Source: Anaerolineae bacterium (lineage in GTDB: Bacteria > Chloroflexota > Anaerolineae > DRVO01). From it: DNA of 64,000 bases. The stretch covers positions 1-64,000 of the forward strand of contig JABLXR010000011.1 in assembly GCA_013178015.1 (NCBI GenBank). The letters run 5' to 3'. Position 1 is the stretch's first letter; each line of letters opens with the position of its first letter. Positions 11,418 to 21,000 of this stretch are shown piece by piece. The notes beneath the pieces were generated by a model, which was given only the letters and a program-made list of their open reading frames with translations, made no database searches and had not been told where the DNA came from. The position numbers and the translations under genes are program-made.

Positions 11418-11879
11418 ATGCTCGATAGCGAACCCCGCCGAGGTAGGCGGCGGCGTTCGCGCCGCTCCTCCCCCAGGCAAGCCCCGGCTCAGGTAGCTGA
11501 CAGCTCCGACGTCAGGCGAGGAGTCGTCAAGTGGTTCAACCGTAGCCGCAGCTACGGTTTCATCCAGTGCGACGACGGCACCGAGGTCTTCGTCCACGAG
11601 AGCGCCGTCGTCCTGGGCTCGAGCGACCTGCCTCTCGCCAAGGGCCGCGTAGTGGAGTTCGAGGTGCGCGACACTCCCAAGGGCCACCAGGCCGTGAACG
11701 TGGTCGTGGTGACTGAGCGGGCACCAGCCCCGGACGAGGAGCGCCAGCCCGAGGCTCCGGCAGCAGTTCAGGACCCGCCTACCCCCTTCGATCTCACCAA
11801 GCGCCTGCCCAACTCCTGGAAGCGTCGGCCCATCACCTTCGTATATACCTACACCATCTACAATCGCCGCAGCGACTAG
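11418..11879 (+). CDS. Cold-shock-domain protein with basic N-terminal and extra C-terminal extension
   Basis: The ATG follows the infA stop directly. The first 30 residues are very basic (RRGRRRRSRRSS), residues about 33-100 form a cold-shock domain with VKWFNRSRSYGFIQ (RNP1 region) and EVFVHESAV (RNP2), and the last 50 residues are an acidic linker followed by a conserved-looking tail RLPNSWKRRPITFVYTYT. Cold-shock domains bind single-stranded RNA or DNA. At 153 residues it is about twice the usual Csp size. Its position after IF-1 fits an RNA-chaperone role in translation. The gene ends 4 nt inside the convergent comF. Confidence 0.88.
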   Translation: MLDSEPRRGRRRRSRRSSPRQAPAQVADSSDVRRGVVKWFNRSRSYGFIQCDDGTEVFVHESAVVLGSSDLPLAKGRVVEFEVRDTPKGHQAVNVVVVTERAPAPDEERQPEAPAAVQDPPTPFDLTKRLPNSWKRRPITFVYTYTIYNRRSD

Positions 11880-12556
11880 ATATCCATCCCCGGCCCGGCA
11901 CGGGTGAACGTCACCGCCGCGACTGGCACACCCCCCGCAGCAGCTGCGGCCGCGGCACAGGCAGCGATGGTGGCGCCCGTAGTGCACACGTCGTCCACCA
12001 GGAGCAACGCCTGTTCCCGCATGCGCGCATGGGCACGGAAGGCTCCCTCCATGTTGCCTTTCCTCTCCGCCACCGATAACCCCACCTGCGGCGAAGTATC
12101 ACGCACCCTAACCAGGCAATCACCTACCAGGGGAAGTCGGAGGTGGGCCGTCAGCCCTCGCGCCAGAAGCTCCGCTTGATTGAACCCCCGCTCCCGCTGC
12201 CGACTCCGATGCAGGGGCACCGGGATCACCCAGTCCACCTTCGCTGCCGTCGAACCGAGACAGCCGACCATCTCCGCCGCCATGGGCTCGGCCAGCACCC
12301 GTTTCCCTTCGTACTTGAGGGCATGGACGGCCCGGCGCGCCAGTCCCTGGTGCAGGCTGACTGAGTACACCGGGAGCAGCCACGTCCTCTCCCCCACGTG
12401 CACCGATACCACTTGGGGATCGTCCAGCCGCGCCACGCTCGATAGGCACGCATGGCACAGCCAGGCGCCTCCTGCCCCGCAACCCAGGCAGTGTGGAGGG
12501 TAGAGCAGGTCTAGCAGCCAGTCTCTCAGGCGGGCCAGGCGCGGGGGCGGGGCCAC
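11876..12556 (-). CDS. comF: ComF-family phosphoribosyltransferase-like competence protein
   Basis: Translation from GTG at 12556 gives 226 residues. An N-terminal zinc finger (CLGCG followed by CHAC) precedes a type I phosphoribosyltransferase fold with the PRPP loop LLVDDVCTTGAT and the upstream ERGFNQAELLARGL segment typical of ComF/GntX. In transformable bacteria ComF acts in the cytoplasm on incoming single-stranded DNA. It begins 10 nt after the tadC stop and so is probably the last gene of the pilus operon, which suggests a link between this pilus and DNA uptake. Confidence 0.9.
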   Translation of the reverse strand: MAPPPRLARLRDWLLDLLYPPHCLGCGAGGAWLCHACLSSVARLDDPQVVSVHVGERTWLLPVYSVSLHQGLARRAVHALKYEGKRVLAEPMAAEMVGCLGSTAAKVDWVIPVPLHRSRQRERGFNQAELLARGLTAHLRLPLVGDCLVRVRDTSPQVGLSVAERKGNMEGAFRAHARMREQALLLVDDVCTTGATIAACAAAAAAAGGVPVAAVTFTRAGPGMDI

Positions 12557-12566
12557 TGTGAAGCCG

Positions 12567-13496
12567 CTACATCAGGGAAAGGACGCCGGAGTTCTTGACC
12601 GTAATGACCGCCGGCCCCAGGAGCACTATGAATAGCGCCGGCATGATGAGGAACGCTAGAGGGATGAGCATCTTTATGGGGGCTTTCTGTGCCGCCTCTT
12701 CTGCTCGCTGACGCCGCTTCATTCGCATCTGGGCCGCCTGAACGTGAAGGATGCGACCTATGCTGGCTCCTAGCTGGTCGGCCTGGATGATGGCCGCCAC
12801 GAAGCTCTTGACCTCGGGGACTTCCACCCGCTCCGCCATATCGCGCAGAGCCTCTCGGCGGAGCTTGCCCACTCGCACCTCCGCCAGCACTCGACCGAAC
12901 TCGTAGGTGAGGGCATTGTCCCACTTCTCCACCACCTTGGCCAGGGCGGCATCGAACCCCAATCCCGCCTCCACGCTAATAGTCAGGAGGTCCAGAGCAT
13001 CGGGGAGAGCGCGCAGGATCTCCTGCTTGCGCTGACGGATACGCGAACCGAGCCACATAACCGGCAACATGTATCCCAGCGTGCCCAGGAGTAGGCCAAA
13101 CACCACCCCGGCTCCGATCCCCAGCGCCAGGGCTTGAGTCAGAAGGAACACCACGGCACCCGTAGCCAGGCCAGACAGGAAGCGCAGGCCGATGAAGTCT
13201 ACAGCACGGAGGCCGGCCGGGTTTCCGGCCAGCTCCAGCTGGCGCCGGGTGCGGGCCAGACTAGCCTGAGGCGCCATCGCCGCCAGGGCACGGGCCAGCC
13301 GTCCAAAGGCCGGGCGAATGACGCGCTCGGCGAAGCTCCGCTCTAGCTCCAGATCGGCGAGAGTAGCGGTGCGGGACCCGTACTGGGCCAGGCGCACCTC
13401 CACTACGCTTTGGGTTCGAGCGTTGGACAGGCCCACGGAGATGAGGGTGATGCTGAGCATCACCATGAAAGCCAGCATCAAGGCAGCTGGGTTCAT
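12567..13496 (-). CDS. tadC: Tad pilus inner-membrane platform protein TadC
   Basis: This 309-residue type II secretion F-domain protein has an N-terminal helix, a pair of helices around residues 110-150, the cytoplasmic GspF domain with ILRALPDALDLLTISVEAGL, and a C-terminal helix with PIKMLIPLAFLIMPALFIVLLGPA. TadC works with TadB as the membrane platform on which the TadA ATPase extrudes Flp pilin. It follows tadB by 14 nt and precedes comF by 10 nt. Confidence 0.93.
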   Translation of the reverse strand: MNPAALMLAFMVMLSITLISVGLSNARTQSVVEVRLAQYGSRTATLADLELERSFAERVIRPAFGRLARALAAMAPQASLARTRRQLELAGNPAGLRAVDFIGLRFLSGLATGAVVFLLTQALALGIGAGVVFGLLLGTLGYMLPVMWLGSRIRQRKQEILRALPDALDLLTISVEAGLGFDAALAKVVEKWDNALTYEFGRVLAEVRVGKLRREALRDMAERVEVPEVKSFVAAIIQADQLGASIGRILHVQAAQMRMKRRQRAEEAAQKAPIKMLIPLAFLIMPALFIVLLGPAVITVKNSGVLSLM

Positions 13497-13510
13497 AGCA
13501 CCCTACCTCG

Positions 13511-14461
13511 TCAGACCTCGATCTTCACGATTCGGCGGATGATCAGGTATCCGGTGGCGACCATGGTCACTCCAGTTCCAACCATCGCCAGCCCGCAGGT
13601 ATCCTGGAAGAGCTGCACCATGTAGGGTCGGTTTATGGCGAAGAGCACCAGGGTCACCGCCAGGGGAAGGAACGTTAGCAGGTAGCCCGAGAGCATCTGC
13701 TGAGCCGTCAGCACCCGGATCTCGCCCTGGATACGCACCCGCTCCGCTATGGTGCCGCTGATGGTATCCAGGATCTCGGCCATGTTGCCGCCGACTTCGT
13801 GCTGCACGTTGATGGCCGTGACCATCATGTCCAGGTCGTCGCTCGGCAGGCGTTGGAGCATGTTGTTGAAGGCTTGCTCCTGAGTCAGCCCCAGCCCGAC
13901 CTCTCGCACCACCCGCCCGAACTCGCCCGCGATGGGTTCGGGCAACTCCGAAGCCACCACCTCCATGGACTGCAGCATGCTGTAGCCCGACCGCAGCGAA
14001 CTCACCAGCAGCCTCAGCGCGTCGCCCAGCTGGTCGCTGAAGGCGTGCAGTCGGGCCGACTGCCGGCGCTTGAGGTAGACGCGAGGAAGGAAGAAGGCCC
14101 CAAACCCTATGAGCAGGGCCAGGGCCGGAGTGGCGAACAGGATGAGGCCAAAGAGCACACCCAGGACGGCGCACAGCACCTGCAGAACCACGAACTCGGA
14201 TACCCGCAGCTGCAGATCGGCCCGTCCCAGGTCCTCCGCCAGTCGCTGGCCGAAGGGGCGCCTGCGGAGCGCCTGGTCCATCTGGGCGGCGATAGTAGGA
14301 CGATGCTGACGTTCCGCAACCTCCGAGCCCCCCCGGGCCGCGTAGGACGCCAGCCGCTCCTGGATAACGCCCGACTGACCGCGCACCAACCGCCAGACCA
14401 GCCAGGCGGTGGCGCTGATGCTCAGGGCTATGGCGACGGCAACGAGAATGGCTATCTGCAT
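13511..14461 (-). CDS. tadB: Tad pilus inner-membrane platform protein TadB
   Basis: This 316-residue protein has the TadB layout: an N-terminal membrane helix, a central pair of helices near residues 95-135, a GspF domain with FSDQLGDALRLLVSSLRSGYSMLQSME and IQGEIRVLTAQQMLSGYLLTFLP, and a C-terminal helix pair. It partners TadC in the pilus base. It is located between tadA (12-nt gap) and tadC, in the order usual for Tad loci. Confidence 0.93.
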   Translation of the reverse strand: MQIAILVAVAIALSISATAWLVWRLVRGQSGVIQERLASYAARGGSEVAERQHRPTIAAQMDQALRRRPFGQRLAEDLGRADLQLRVSEFVVLQVLCAVLGVLFGLILFATPALALLIGFGAFFLPRVYLKRRQSARLHAFSDQLGDALRLLVSSLRSGYSMLQSMEVVASELPEPIAGEFGRVVREVGLGLTQEQAFNNMLQRLPSDDLDMMVTAINVQHEVGGNMAEILDTISGTIAERVRIQGEIRVLTAQQMLSGYLLTFLPLAVTLVLFAINRPYMVQLFQDTCGLAMVGTGVTMVATGYLIIRRIVKIEV

Positions 14462-14473
14462 GGCTTGGCCCCG

Positions 14474-15844
14474 CTACAGTTCGCGAATGGTCTCCCGGAT
14501 GCCTAGCAGACTGGGCGGCACCGGCGTGCCGGCGGCTTCCAACTTCTCCGCAAATCGTGGGCGGATACCGGTGGGCTCCAGTGAGCCTAGGATCTTGCCC
14601 TCTCGCTCTCCCTTGCGCCGGAAGCGGAAGAGGTCCTGCATCACAATCACCTCGCTCTCCAGCCCCTGCACCTCAGATATGTTTACCACCCGGCGGGAGC
14701 CGTCTCGCAGGCGCTCCTGGTGCACCACCAAGTCGATGGCCGACGCTATCTGTTCCCTGATGGCCCGCAAGGGCAGATCCATTCCCGCCATCAGGACCAT
14801 CGTCTCCAAGCGAGATAGGGCGTCGCGGGGGCTGTTGGCGTGGAGGGTGGTCATGGATCCATCATGTCCGGTGTTCATGGCCTGGAGCATGTCCAGCGCC
14901 TCGCCGGCGCGCACCTCCCCGACGATGATCCGGTCCGGCCTCATTCGCAGGGCATTCACCACCAAGTCGCGGATGGTGATCTCGCCCCGGCCCTCGATGT
15001 TGCGTTCGCGCGATTCCAGAGTCACTACGTGCTCCTGCTGCAGCTGCAGCTCGGCCACGTTCTCGATAGTGATGATGCGCTCATCCTCGGGCACAAAGGA
15101 CGAAAGCACGTTAAGGAGAGTGGTCTTGCCGGAGCCGGTGCCCCCGGCGATGAGGATGTTCAACCGCCCCTTGACACAGAGGTGCAGGAACTCCATCGCC
15201 TCAGCGGTCAATGAGCCGAAGCGTACCAGGTCATCGGCAGACAGGGGTGTGTGGGAGAACTTCCTGATGGTGAGGACCGGCCCCACGAGCGAAACAGGGG
15301 AGATGACGGCATTGACCCGGGAACCGTCCGGAAGGCGAGCGTCTACCATGGGCGACGATTCGTCAATGCGCCGCCCGATGCGCGACACGATGCGCTCAAT
15401 GATGCGCAACTCATGTTGGGCACTCTCGAAGGAGAGCTTAGTGCGTTCGATCTTGCCGTTCCGCTCCACAAAGATGTTGGCGGGCCCATTGACCATGATC
15501 TCAGTGATGGAAGTGTCCTCCAGCAGGGGATCAAGGGGCCCTAGGCCTAGAATCTCGCTTACGATCTGCTCGAACATCCTCCCCCGTTCGGCCCGGCTGA
15601 GGATGATGTTCTCCTGGGCAAGCAGGCTGTCAAAGAGCTCCTGGATCTTGGCCTCGACTTCCTCCCGCTCGCTCAGGTCTATGTCCTCCAACTCGGCGAT
15701 CAGTCGGCTCTGGATACGACCCCTGAGCTCTCTATAGGCATCGCGGACATCGGGGCCGGCGGTAGCGGGCAACCGCCTCATCGTCGTCTGAGGGCCGGCC
15801 CCGCTGCTGCTACCGTTGCCTTCCAGTCGCCTGAGTAGCGACAC
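14474..15844 (-). CDS. tadA: Tad pilus assembly ATPase TadA/CpaF
   Basis: This is a hexameric secretion ATPase that powers pilus assembly. Walker A is GGTGSGKTTLL, the Asp box is IENVAELQLQ, Walker B is RPDRIIVGEVRAGEA and the His box is GHDGSMTTLHANS. The N-terminal part contains LGLGPLDPLLEDTSITEIMVN, typical of CpaF. A GTG at 15844 is favoured because GGAGGT lies 6 nt upstream; the GTG at 15850 is too close to that site. Length about 456 residues is normal. It is cotranscribed with tadB, tadC and tadZ. Confidence 0.95.
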   Translation of the reverse strand: MSLLRRLEGNGSSSGAGPQTTMRRLPATAGPDVRDAYRELRGRIQSRLIAELEDIDLSEREEVEAKIQELFDSLLAQENIILSRAERGRMFEQIVSEILGLGPLDPLLEDTSITEIMVNGPANIFVERNGKIERTKLSFESAQHELRIIERIVSRIGRRIDESSPMVDARLPDGSRVNAVISPVSLVGPVLTIRKFSHTPLSADDLVRFGSLTAEAMEFLHLCVKGRLNILIAGGTGSGKTTLLNVLSSFVPEDERIITIENVAELQLQQEHVVTLESRERNIEGRGEITIRDLVVNALRMRPDRIIVGEVRAGEALDMLQAMNTGHDGSMTTLHANSPRDALSRLETMVLMAGMDLPLRAIREQIASAIDLVVHQERLRDGSRRVVNISEVQGLESEVIVMQDLFRFRRKGEREGKILGSLEPTGIRPRFAEKLEAAGTPVPPSLLGIRETIREL

Positions 15845-15880
15845 TACCACACCTCCATCGCAGATGTCGGACTCACCGCG

Positions 15881-17089
15881 CTATCCCCCGAGAAATGCGA
15901 ACCTTCGCCGAGGCTTCGCCGGTTCCTCCGCTACCGGCTCTCCCTCCGCCGCCACGCCACCCCCGATCACCTCCTGGCTGAGCTTGAGCACCGCCTGACA
16001 GAACGGTGCCTCCGGGTCCATCTCGTACAGCGCCCGTCCCTGGTTGGCGGCCAGAAGCGGCCCCGCGTCGTCGTACGGGAGGGCAACCACTGCCCGCATC
16101 CCCAGCGATCTCTCGATATCCTCCGTCTTTACCCCGTACCGGCGACCGGCCTGCCCTATCACCAGACCACAGCGCTCCTCCGGCACCCCAAGAGCGTCGA
16201 GCACTTCCAGCATCAGCCGCGTGCTCTTGATGGACGGGATGTCCGGCGTCGTGAGAAGGAGCAGACGATCGGACTCGTCCACCGACGCTAGAAGCGACTC
16301 CCCCAAGTAGTGGCCACCGTCCACCACCACGAAGTCGAAGCTCTGCTTCAGGGAGGCCAGCGTGCGGCGAATGCACTCGCTCGTGACCAGTTCGGCCATC
16401 TCCGGACGTGGTGGCGCCAGCAGGACTCGGAGCCCAGAGGGATGCGTTACCGTCATCTCACCCACGAAGGTGGGGTCTAGCTCGTCCATGTGCCGGGCCA
16501 GCTCCCCGATGTGACGTTGGTTGTGCACGTTCAGCATCACGCCTACGTCGCCGAACTGCAGGGCGGCGTCCACTAGTGCCACCTTGCGGCGGGTGAAGGA
16601 CCGGAGGGCCAGCGCCAGATTGACAGCCAGGGTGGTACAACCTGAGCCACCCCGCGGGCTGAACACGGTGATCACCTTGCCTTCGGTGGGATCCTCCACC
16701 GCGGCCGCCTCCGACTTGGCCCGGAGTGACTCGTGCACCTGCCGGATCTTGGCCGGCACCTCATCAATGTCGAAGGGCTTGAGGATGTAGTCCCGCGCTC
16801 CCGCCCGCATGGCCTTGCGCAGGTAATCCATCTCCGTCTGCACGGACATCATGATCACCTGGACCCCGGGCATGTTGGCGGTGATGGCCTCCGCCACCGC
16901 CAGCCCGTCCATGCCCGGCATGTTGATATCCAGGAGCACAACGTCCGGACGAGTCTCCCGCACTACCTGGAGCCCTACCGCTCCATCGGTTGCCGTGCCC
17001 ACTACCTCTAGGTCAGGCTCGAAGTGGAACAGGCGCTCGATGTCGTTGACGACTTCCGGGCTGTCGTCCACAACGACAATCCGTATCAT
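15881..17089 (-). CDS. tadZ: TadZ/CpaE-type pilus localisation protein: response-regulator receiver plus ParA-like ATPase
   Basis: Residues 1-120 form a full receiver domain (IVVVDDSPEVV, phosphoacceptor in VVLLDINMPGMDGL, conserved Lys in YILKPFD). Residues about 135-380 form a MinD/ParA-like ATPase with a deviant P-loop FSPRGGSGCTTLAVNLALAL and VDAALQFGDVGVML. In TadZ/CpaE proteins this module places the pilus machine at a pole. In many relatives the receiver is degenerate; here its acidic pocket and Lys look intact, so phosphorylation is possible. The C-terminal tail KPRRRFAFLGG is basic. Confidence 0.9.
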   Translation of the reverse strand: MIRIVVVDDSPEVVNDIERLFHFEPDLEVVGTATDGAVGLQVVRETRPDVVLLDINMPGMDGLAVAEAITANMPGVQVIMMSVQTEMDYLRKAMRAGARDYILKPFDIDEVPAKIRQVHESLRAKSEAAAVEDPTEGKVITVFSPRGGSGCTTLAVNLALALRSFTRRKVALVDAALQFGDVGVMLNVHNQRHIGELARHMDELDPTFVGEMTVTHPSGLRVLLAPPRPEMAELVTSECIRRTLASLKQSFDFVVVDGGHYLGESLLASVDESDRLLLLTTPDIPSIKSTRLMLEVLDALGVPEERCGLVIGQAGRRYGVKTEDIERSLGMRAVVALPYDDAGPLLAANQGRALYEMDPEAPFCQAVLKLSQEVIGGGVAAEGEPVAEEPAKPRRRFAFLGG

Positions 17090-17139
17090 TGGTCGCTAAC
17101 CTCGAGTCCGGCTGGCCGCAAGGCGTCGGCCGGCGGGTA

Positions 17140-18024
17140 TTACCGTATCTCCAGGTTGCCCTTGACCCGGATTTCGTCGGTGGTGACATCTAGCTTGGAA
17201 GGTATGGGCACGTTGAAGCGCCGCATCACGTACTCGAGCGTCACCGCTTCGGTTGTGGATGTCTCCTCCTCGTCTTCGGAGCGCAGCGCCAGAGTGATCC
17301 TGGCTTGGCCTTCATCCACCTTGTCGATGAGCCACTTCAGCACGAGCGAGTCCTGAGGAGTGACCAACAGGGTCACCAGGTCAGTGTTGACCACCGGTGG
17401 CGGGCTCTGCTTGTCACCGGTGACGGACGTAGGGGTGGTCCACGCGCCCACGCGGAGCACCTCGATGTCCTGCAACACCATCTGCACCGCCATGCGCGGT
17501 ATCTGTATGCCTGAGCCGTCCATCGGCATGCGTACCTGCAGCTGCCGGTCCACATCCATTAGCTCGAAGGATGCCAGGACATTCACCCTGTCGCCGGGCT
17601 TGAGCGCCCCGCCCACGCTGGCCAGGTCGCCTATGGGGAAGGCCATAGCCACTCTGCCCGGCTGGAACAGCGTGGAAGCGCTTCTCCCCGTCAGCAACGC
17701 CGACTCTCGGTCGAAGTACATAGCCTCCTGCATGATAGTGCCCTGCGGTATGTCCATCGCGGCGATCATGCCCACTACCTTCATGGGGTCGCGCACCGCC
17801 GTAGGAGGCACGGCCTCACCCCGCTCCAGGTGTACCAGTTGGATCGCCTCCAGCGTGATCTCATCGCCTTTGGCGATGTTCTGGGCGGCACGCACCACCG
17901 GAATCGGCTCGGGAGTAGGGTCCGCCGCCGTCACCGGCGTCTGCTGGCTGACGAGGACCAGCACCATCGCGCCGGCCACCAGACCTATGAGTACGCCGAT
18001 GAATACGATCGCCTTTCCCTTCAA
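17140..18024 (-). CDS. cpaB: Flp pilus assembly protein CpaB (SAF domain)
   Basis: The protein starts at TTG 18024, with AGGAGG 6 nt upstream. It has an N-terminal membrane anchor (residues about 5-25), a Pro-rich stretch, an SAF domain with PVVRAAQNIAKGDEITLEAIQLV, and the CpaB/RcpC core GRVAMAFPIGDLASVGGALKPGDRVNVLASFE. In diderm bacteria CpaB helps the secretin; no secretin is seen in this locus, so in a monoderm cell it may act at the wall. About 294 residues. Confidence 0.9.
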   Translation of the reverse strand: MKGKAIVFIGVLIGLVAGAMVLVLVSQQTPVTAADPTPEPIPVVRAAQNIAKGDEITLEAIQLVHLERGEAVPPTAVRDPMKVVGMIAAMDIPQGTIMQEAMYFDRESALLTGRSASTLFQPGRVAMAFPIGDLASVGGALKPGDRVNVLASFELMDVDRQLQVRMPMDGSGIQIPRMAVQMVLQDIEVLRVGAWTTPTSVTGDKQSPPPVVNTDLVTLLVTPQDSLVLKWLIDKVDEGQARITLALRSEDEEETSTTEAVTLEYVMRRFNVPIPSKLDVTTDEIRVKGNLEIR

Positions 18025-18067
18025 AGGGATCCTCCTGCGTCAAGCAAATCGGCGGTCGCCCGCCAGA

Positions 18068-21000
18068 TCACCACTCCGAACCCCTCAACACCAGGGGCAA
18101 GCAGTACGCCGCGCTCTCCGGCCCTAGGTCGAACACGGCAAATCGCCTCAGGCTGGCCAGGTTGTTGAGCTCATTCCCCTCTCGAAAGCCCCCGTATACG
18201 GGATCGCCGCCTACGTCCACCTGAGCATAGAGGTCCAGAAGACCCGCCTCGGTCAGGTGGAGTAGGTTAGCGAAGTTGACCGTCACGGTAGCCCCCGGCG
18301 TCAGCGAACCGATTGGTATGGCGCTGCGGAAGCTCGGACGCGTGACTTGGCAGCCGGCTTCGGCGCAGTACCCCCCTATCGAGTCCAGCGGCCCTGAGGG
18401 CGGCTCCGACACCGCCCTGCGAGCGTAGACCTCCAGGATGACTTGCTCCTGACCCGCCTGTGTAGCATGGGGCCCCAGAGGGCTCGGACCGATGTTGCCC
18501 ACCTCGACCTGCAGGGTCAGGTACTGCTCCCGGAAGGGCGAGGCAGGCACAGCAGTGAACGAGAGCACTGCCAGATCCGGTCCGGAGACGATGTCCACGT
18601 CCACGCTGCGGTCGTCATGAGGGTCGGCGTCCGGGTCGGCCCCGCTGATGGTGACCTCCGCGCGCAGGCCCAGCGTAGGGTCGTCGCCGTCAATCGAGGG
18701 CGACACGCGGGCCTCGAAAGAGGCGCTCCGCTCTTCGGTGCCCAGTGCCCCCACGATCAGCCGGTAGCGCCCGTCCCCCACCGGTTGCCAGCCGCTACCG
18801 CCCTTCCATTCCAGCTCCGGACCCAGATCCGCCACCAGTTCCACACCCTGGGTGGCCCCTCCACGGTTCCCGTAGTGCACCGAGTAGGTCAACGCATCCC
18901 CAGGCTTGACCACGGTGCGGCCATCGCTCACCGTTACCCATAGGTTGGGCCAGTGCTGGACGGGTGTGCGAAGGGTTCCGCTGCGCACCGTTACCCCCGC
19001 GTGCGATGCTGACGCCGCCCCGGCCACTATGTCAGTGATGCTCTCACTGATGGGATCGTTCACCCGCACCCGGTGCTCGAACACCAGAGTCTGACCTCCT
19101 GCCAGCCCCTGGGCCGACCAGTTGACCATCGAGTTCACCGCCAACCCATCCGCGTCAGAGGTGTACGATGGCACCGGGTCGGTGACTGATATCGGGCCCG
19201 ATGGCTCTCCTCCCAGGTTGGTGACGGCAACCCGGTAGGTGAGCATGTCCCCGGGGCGCACCGCCTGAGCGGGATCCACCGTCTTCGCTATGCTGAGGGC
19301 CGCCGGCACTCTCACCGTATGCTGCACCTGGACCGAGACTGCTGGTACTCCAGTACCAGTCAGCTGGGCCCCAACCGTGACTATTCGGCCATGTGCTGCT
19401 GTATCGGCAACACGCCCCACGATCTTTAGCTCCCGAGGGGTATCTATCGGGAGGTTTCCCAGGCTCCAGGCCACCGACTGACCCGATATGGTCCCCGCCG
19501 GCTCCACCGACACGACCTGCACCTCCGGGGGCAAGGAAGCACTAACCGCTATCCCGGACGCGTTCTCTCCCCCGTCGTTCAGGCAGACGAACCGGTAGGT
19601 GATGGTCTGGCCCCGCAGAACGCTGCTGCCAGCCGCGGGATCGGCGCTCCCTTGCAGTGTCACCCGAGGCTGAGAGGCCACCGGGTGGCTGATGCTGGCC
19701 ACCGCAGCCGCCGGCAGGTCGTTGGAGGAAGCCACGTAGGTGAGGGCGATCTCAGTCCCGTTCGCCAGCGGCCGCTTCACCCGCGCCTGGAGACGCACAG
19801 TCCCCTGGTAGCCGGCAGGGACGGCAGCCGGGAAGTACCAGCGCACGGTGCTCCCCTCCATCAGCCCACCGTCCAGAGGCTGTACTTCCACCAGCTTGTT
19901 GGCGTCCACTGCCACCGAGATCACTATCCCGCTGGTGCCCGTGCCTCCACTCACGGTGTAGTCGAGCCGGTACTCCAGGGCATCGCCCGGGCTGACTGGC
20001 GTCCCCGCGGCCGGAGTGGCGGAGAGCGTCCCGGTGATGGCCAGAGGGGTGGCCGAGACAGTCACCGAGGCAGAGTCGTTGGCCGCATTTGGATCTGCGA
20101 CCAGGTTAGCGTCTAGATCCCGCATGGGCGGGAAGGACACGGTGGCGCGTGTCTCCAGGGTCTCTACTCCCTCGGGGATCTGACCTACCTGCGCCGTGAT
20201 CTTGGCGCTGCCCGCCCCGCCGGCAGCCACCGTCCCCACTGCGAACCTGTAGGTATGGGGTCCCACCTCCACCCAGCCGCTGGACAGGTTGGTAAGGTAC
20301 GGCGGCAGGGTGCAGACCACCTCGACCCCCTCGGCAGTCACGCCGCCTACGTTCTGGTACTGGGCGGTGAAAGAGACGGTGTCGCCCGGCCTCACGTGGG
20401 GCTTGCTGGAACTGAGAGAGACCGCCAGATCGGGGGGAGGCGCGTCGTACACCACCCGCACGGCCTCCAGCCTGGGAGTGCGATCGTAGGGGTGGACGCT
20501 GCTGAAGGTGGCGCGGAAGCGGAACTGGGCCACGCTCTCCAGCCGAGGGGAGAAGGTGGCCACGTTCTGGCCCGCCACCGAATCCCCGAGCTCCAGCCAG
20601 TCCGTCCACTCGCCGCCGACCGGCTTCCAGCTGTACTCCATGTGTAGCGAACCCACGGGTAGCACCGCCTGCCACTCCACCCGCATCAGGTCGGGAGCCG
20701 CACTGGGGTCGGTGCCATCGTACAGAGTCATGGTGGGCGACTCGTAGACTCCATCGGGGGCATACAGCGCCCCCACCCCTGACAGGCGCCCCCGATAGAT
20801 AGTGCTGGTGGGCGTGTTAGCGGCATTGCTGCCGCCCAGGGCGTAGATCCAGTCTCCCACCTTCACCAGACCGTGATAGGCGCGTACCTGCCCGTCAGGG
20901 AAAGGAACTCCGGTCTGCCACACGTTCCACTCGTCCGGATCGGGGTTCCAGTCGTACAGGGGAAACTCGGGGTTATCCGGGTCTATGAGGGCCGCCTGGA

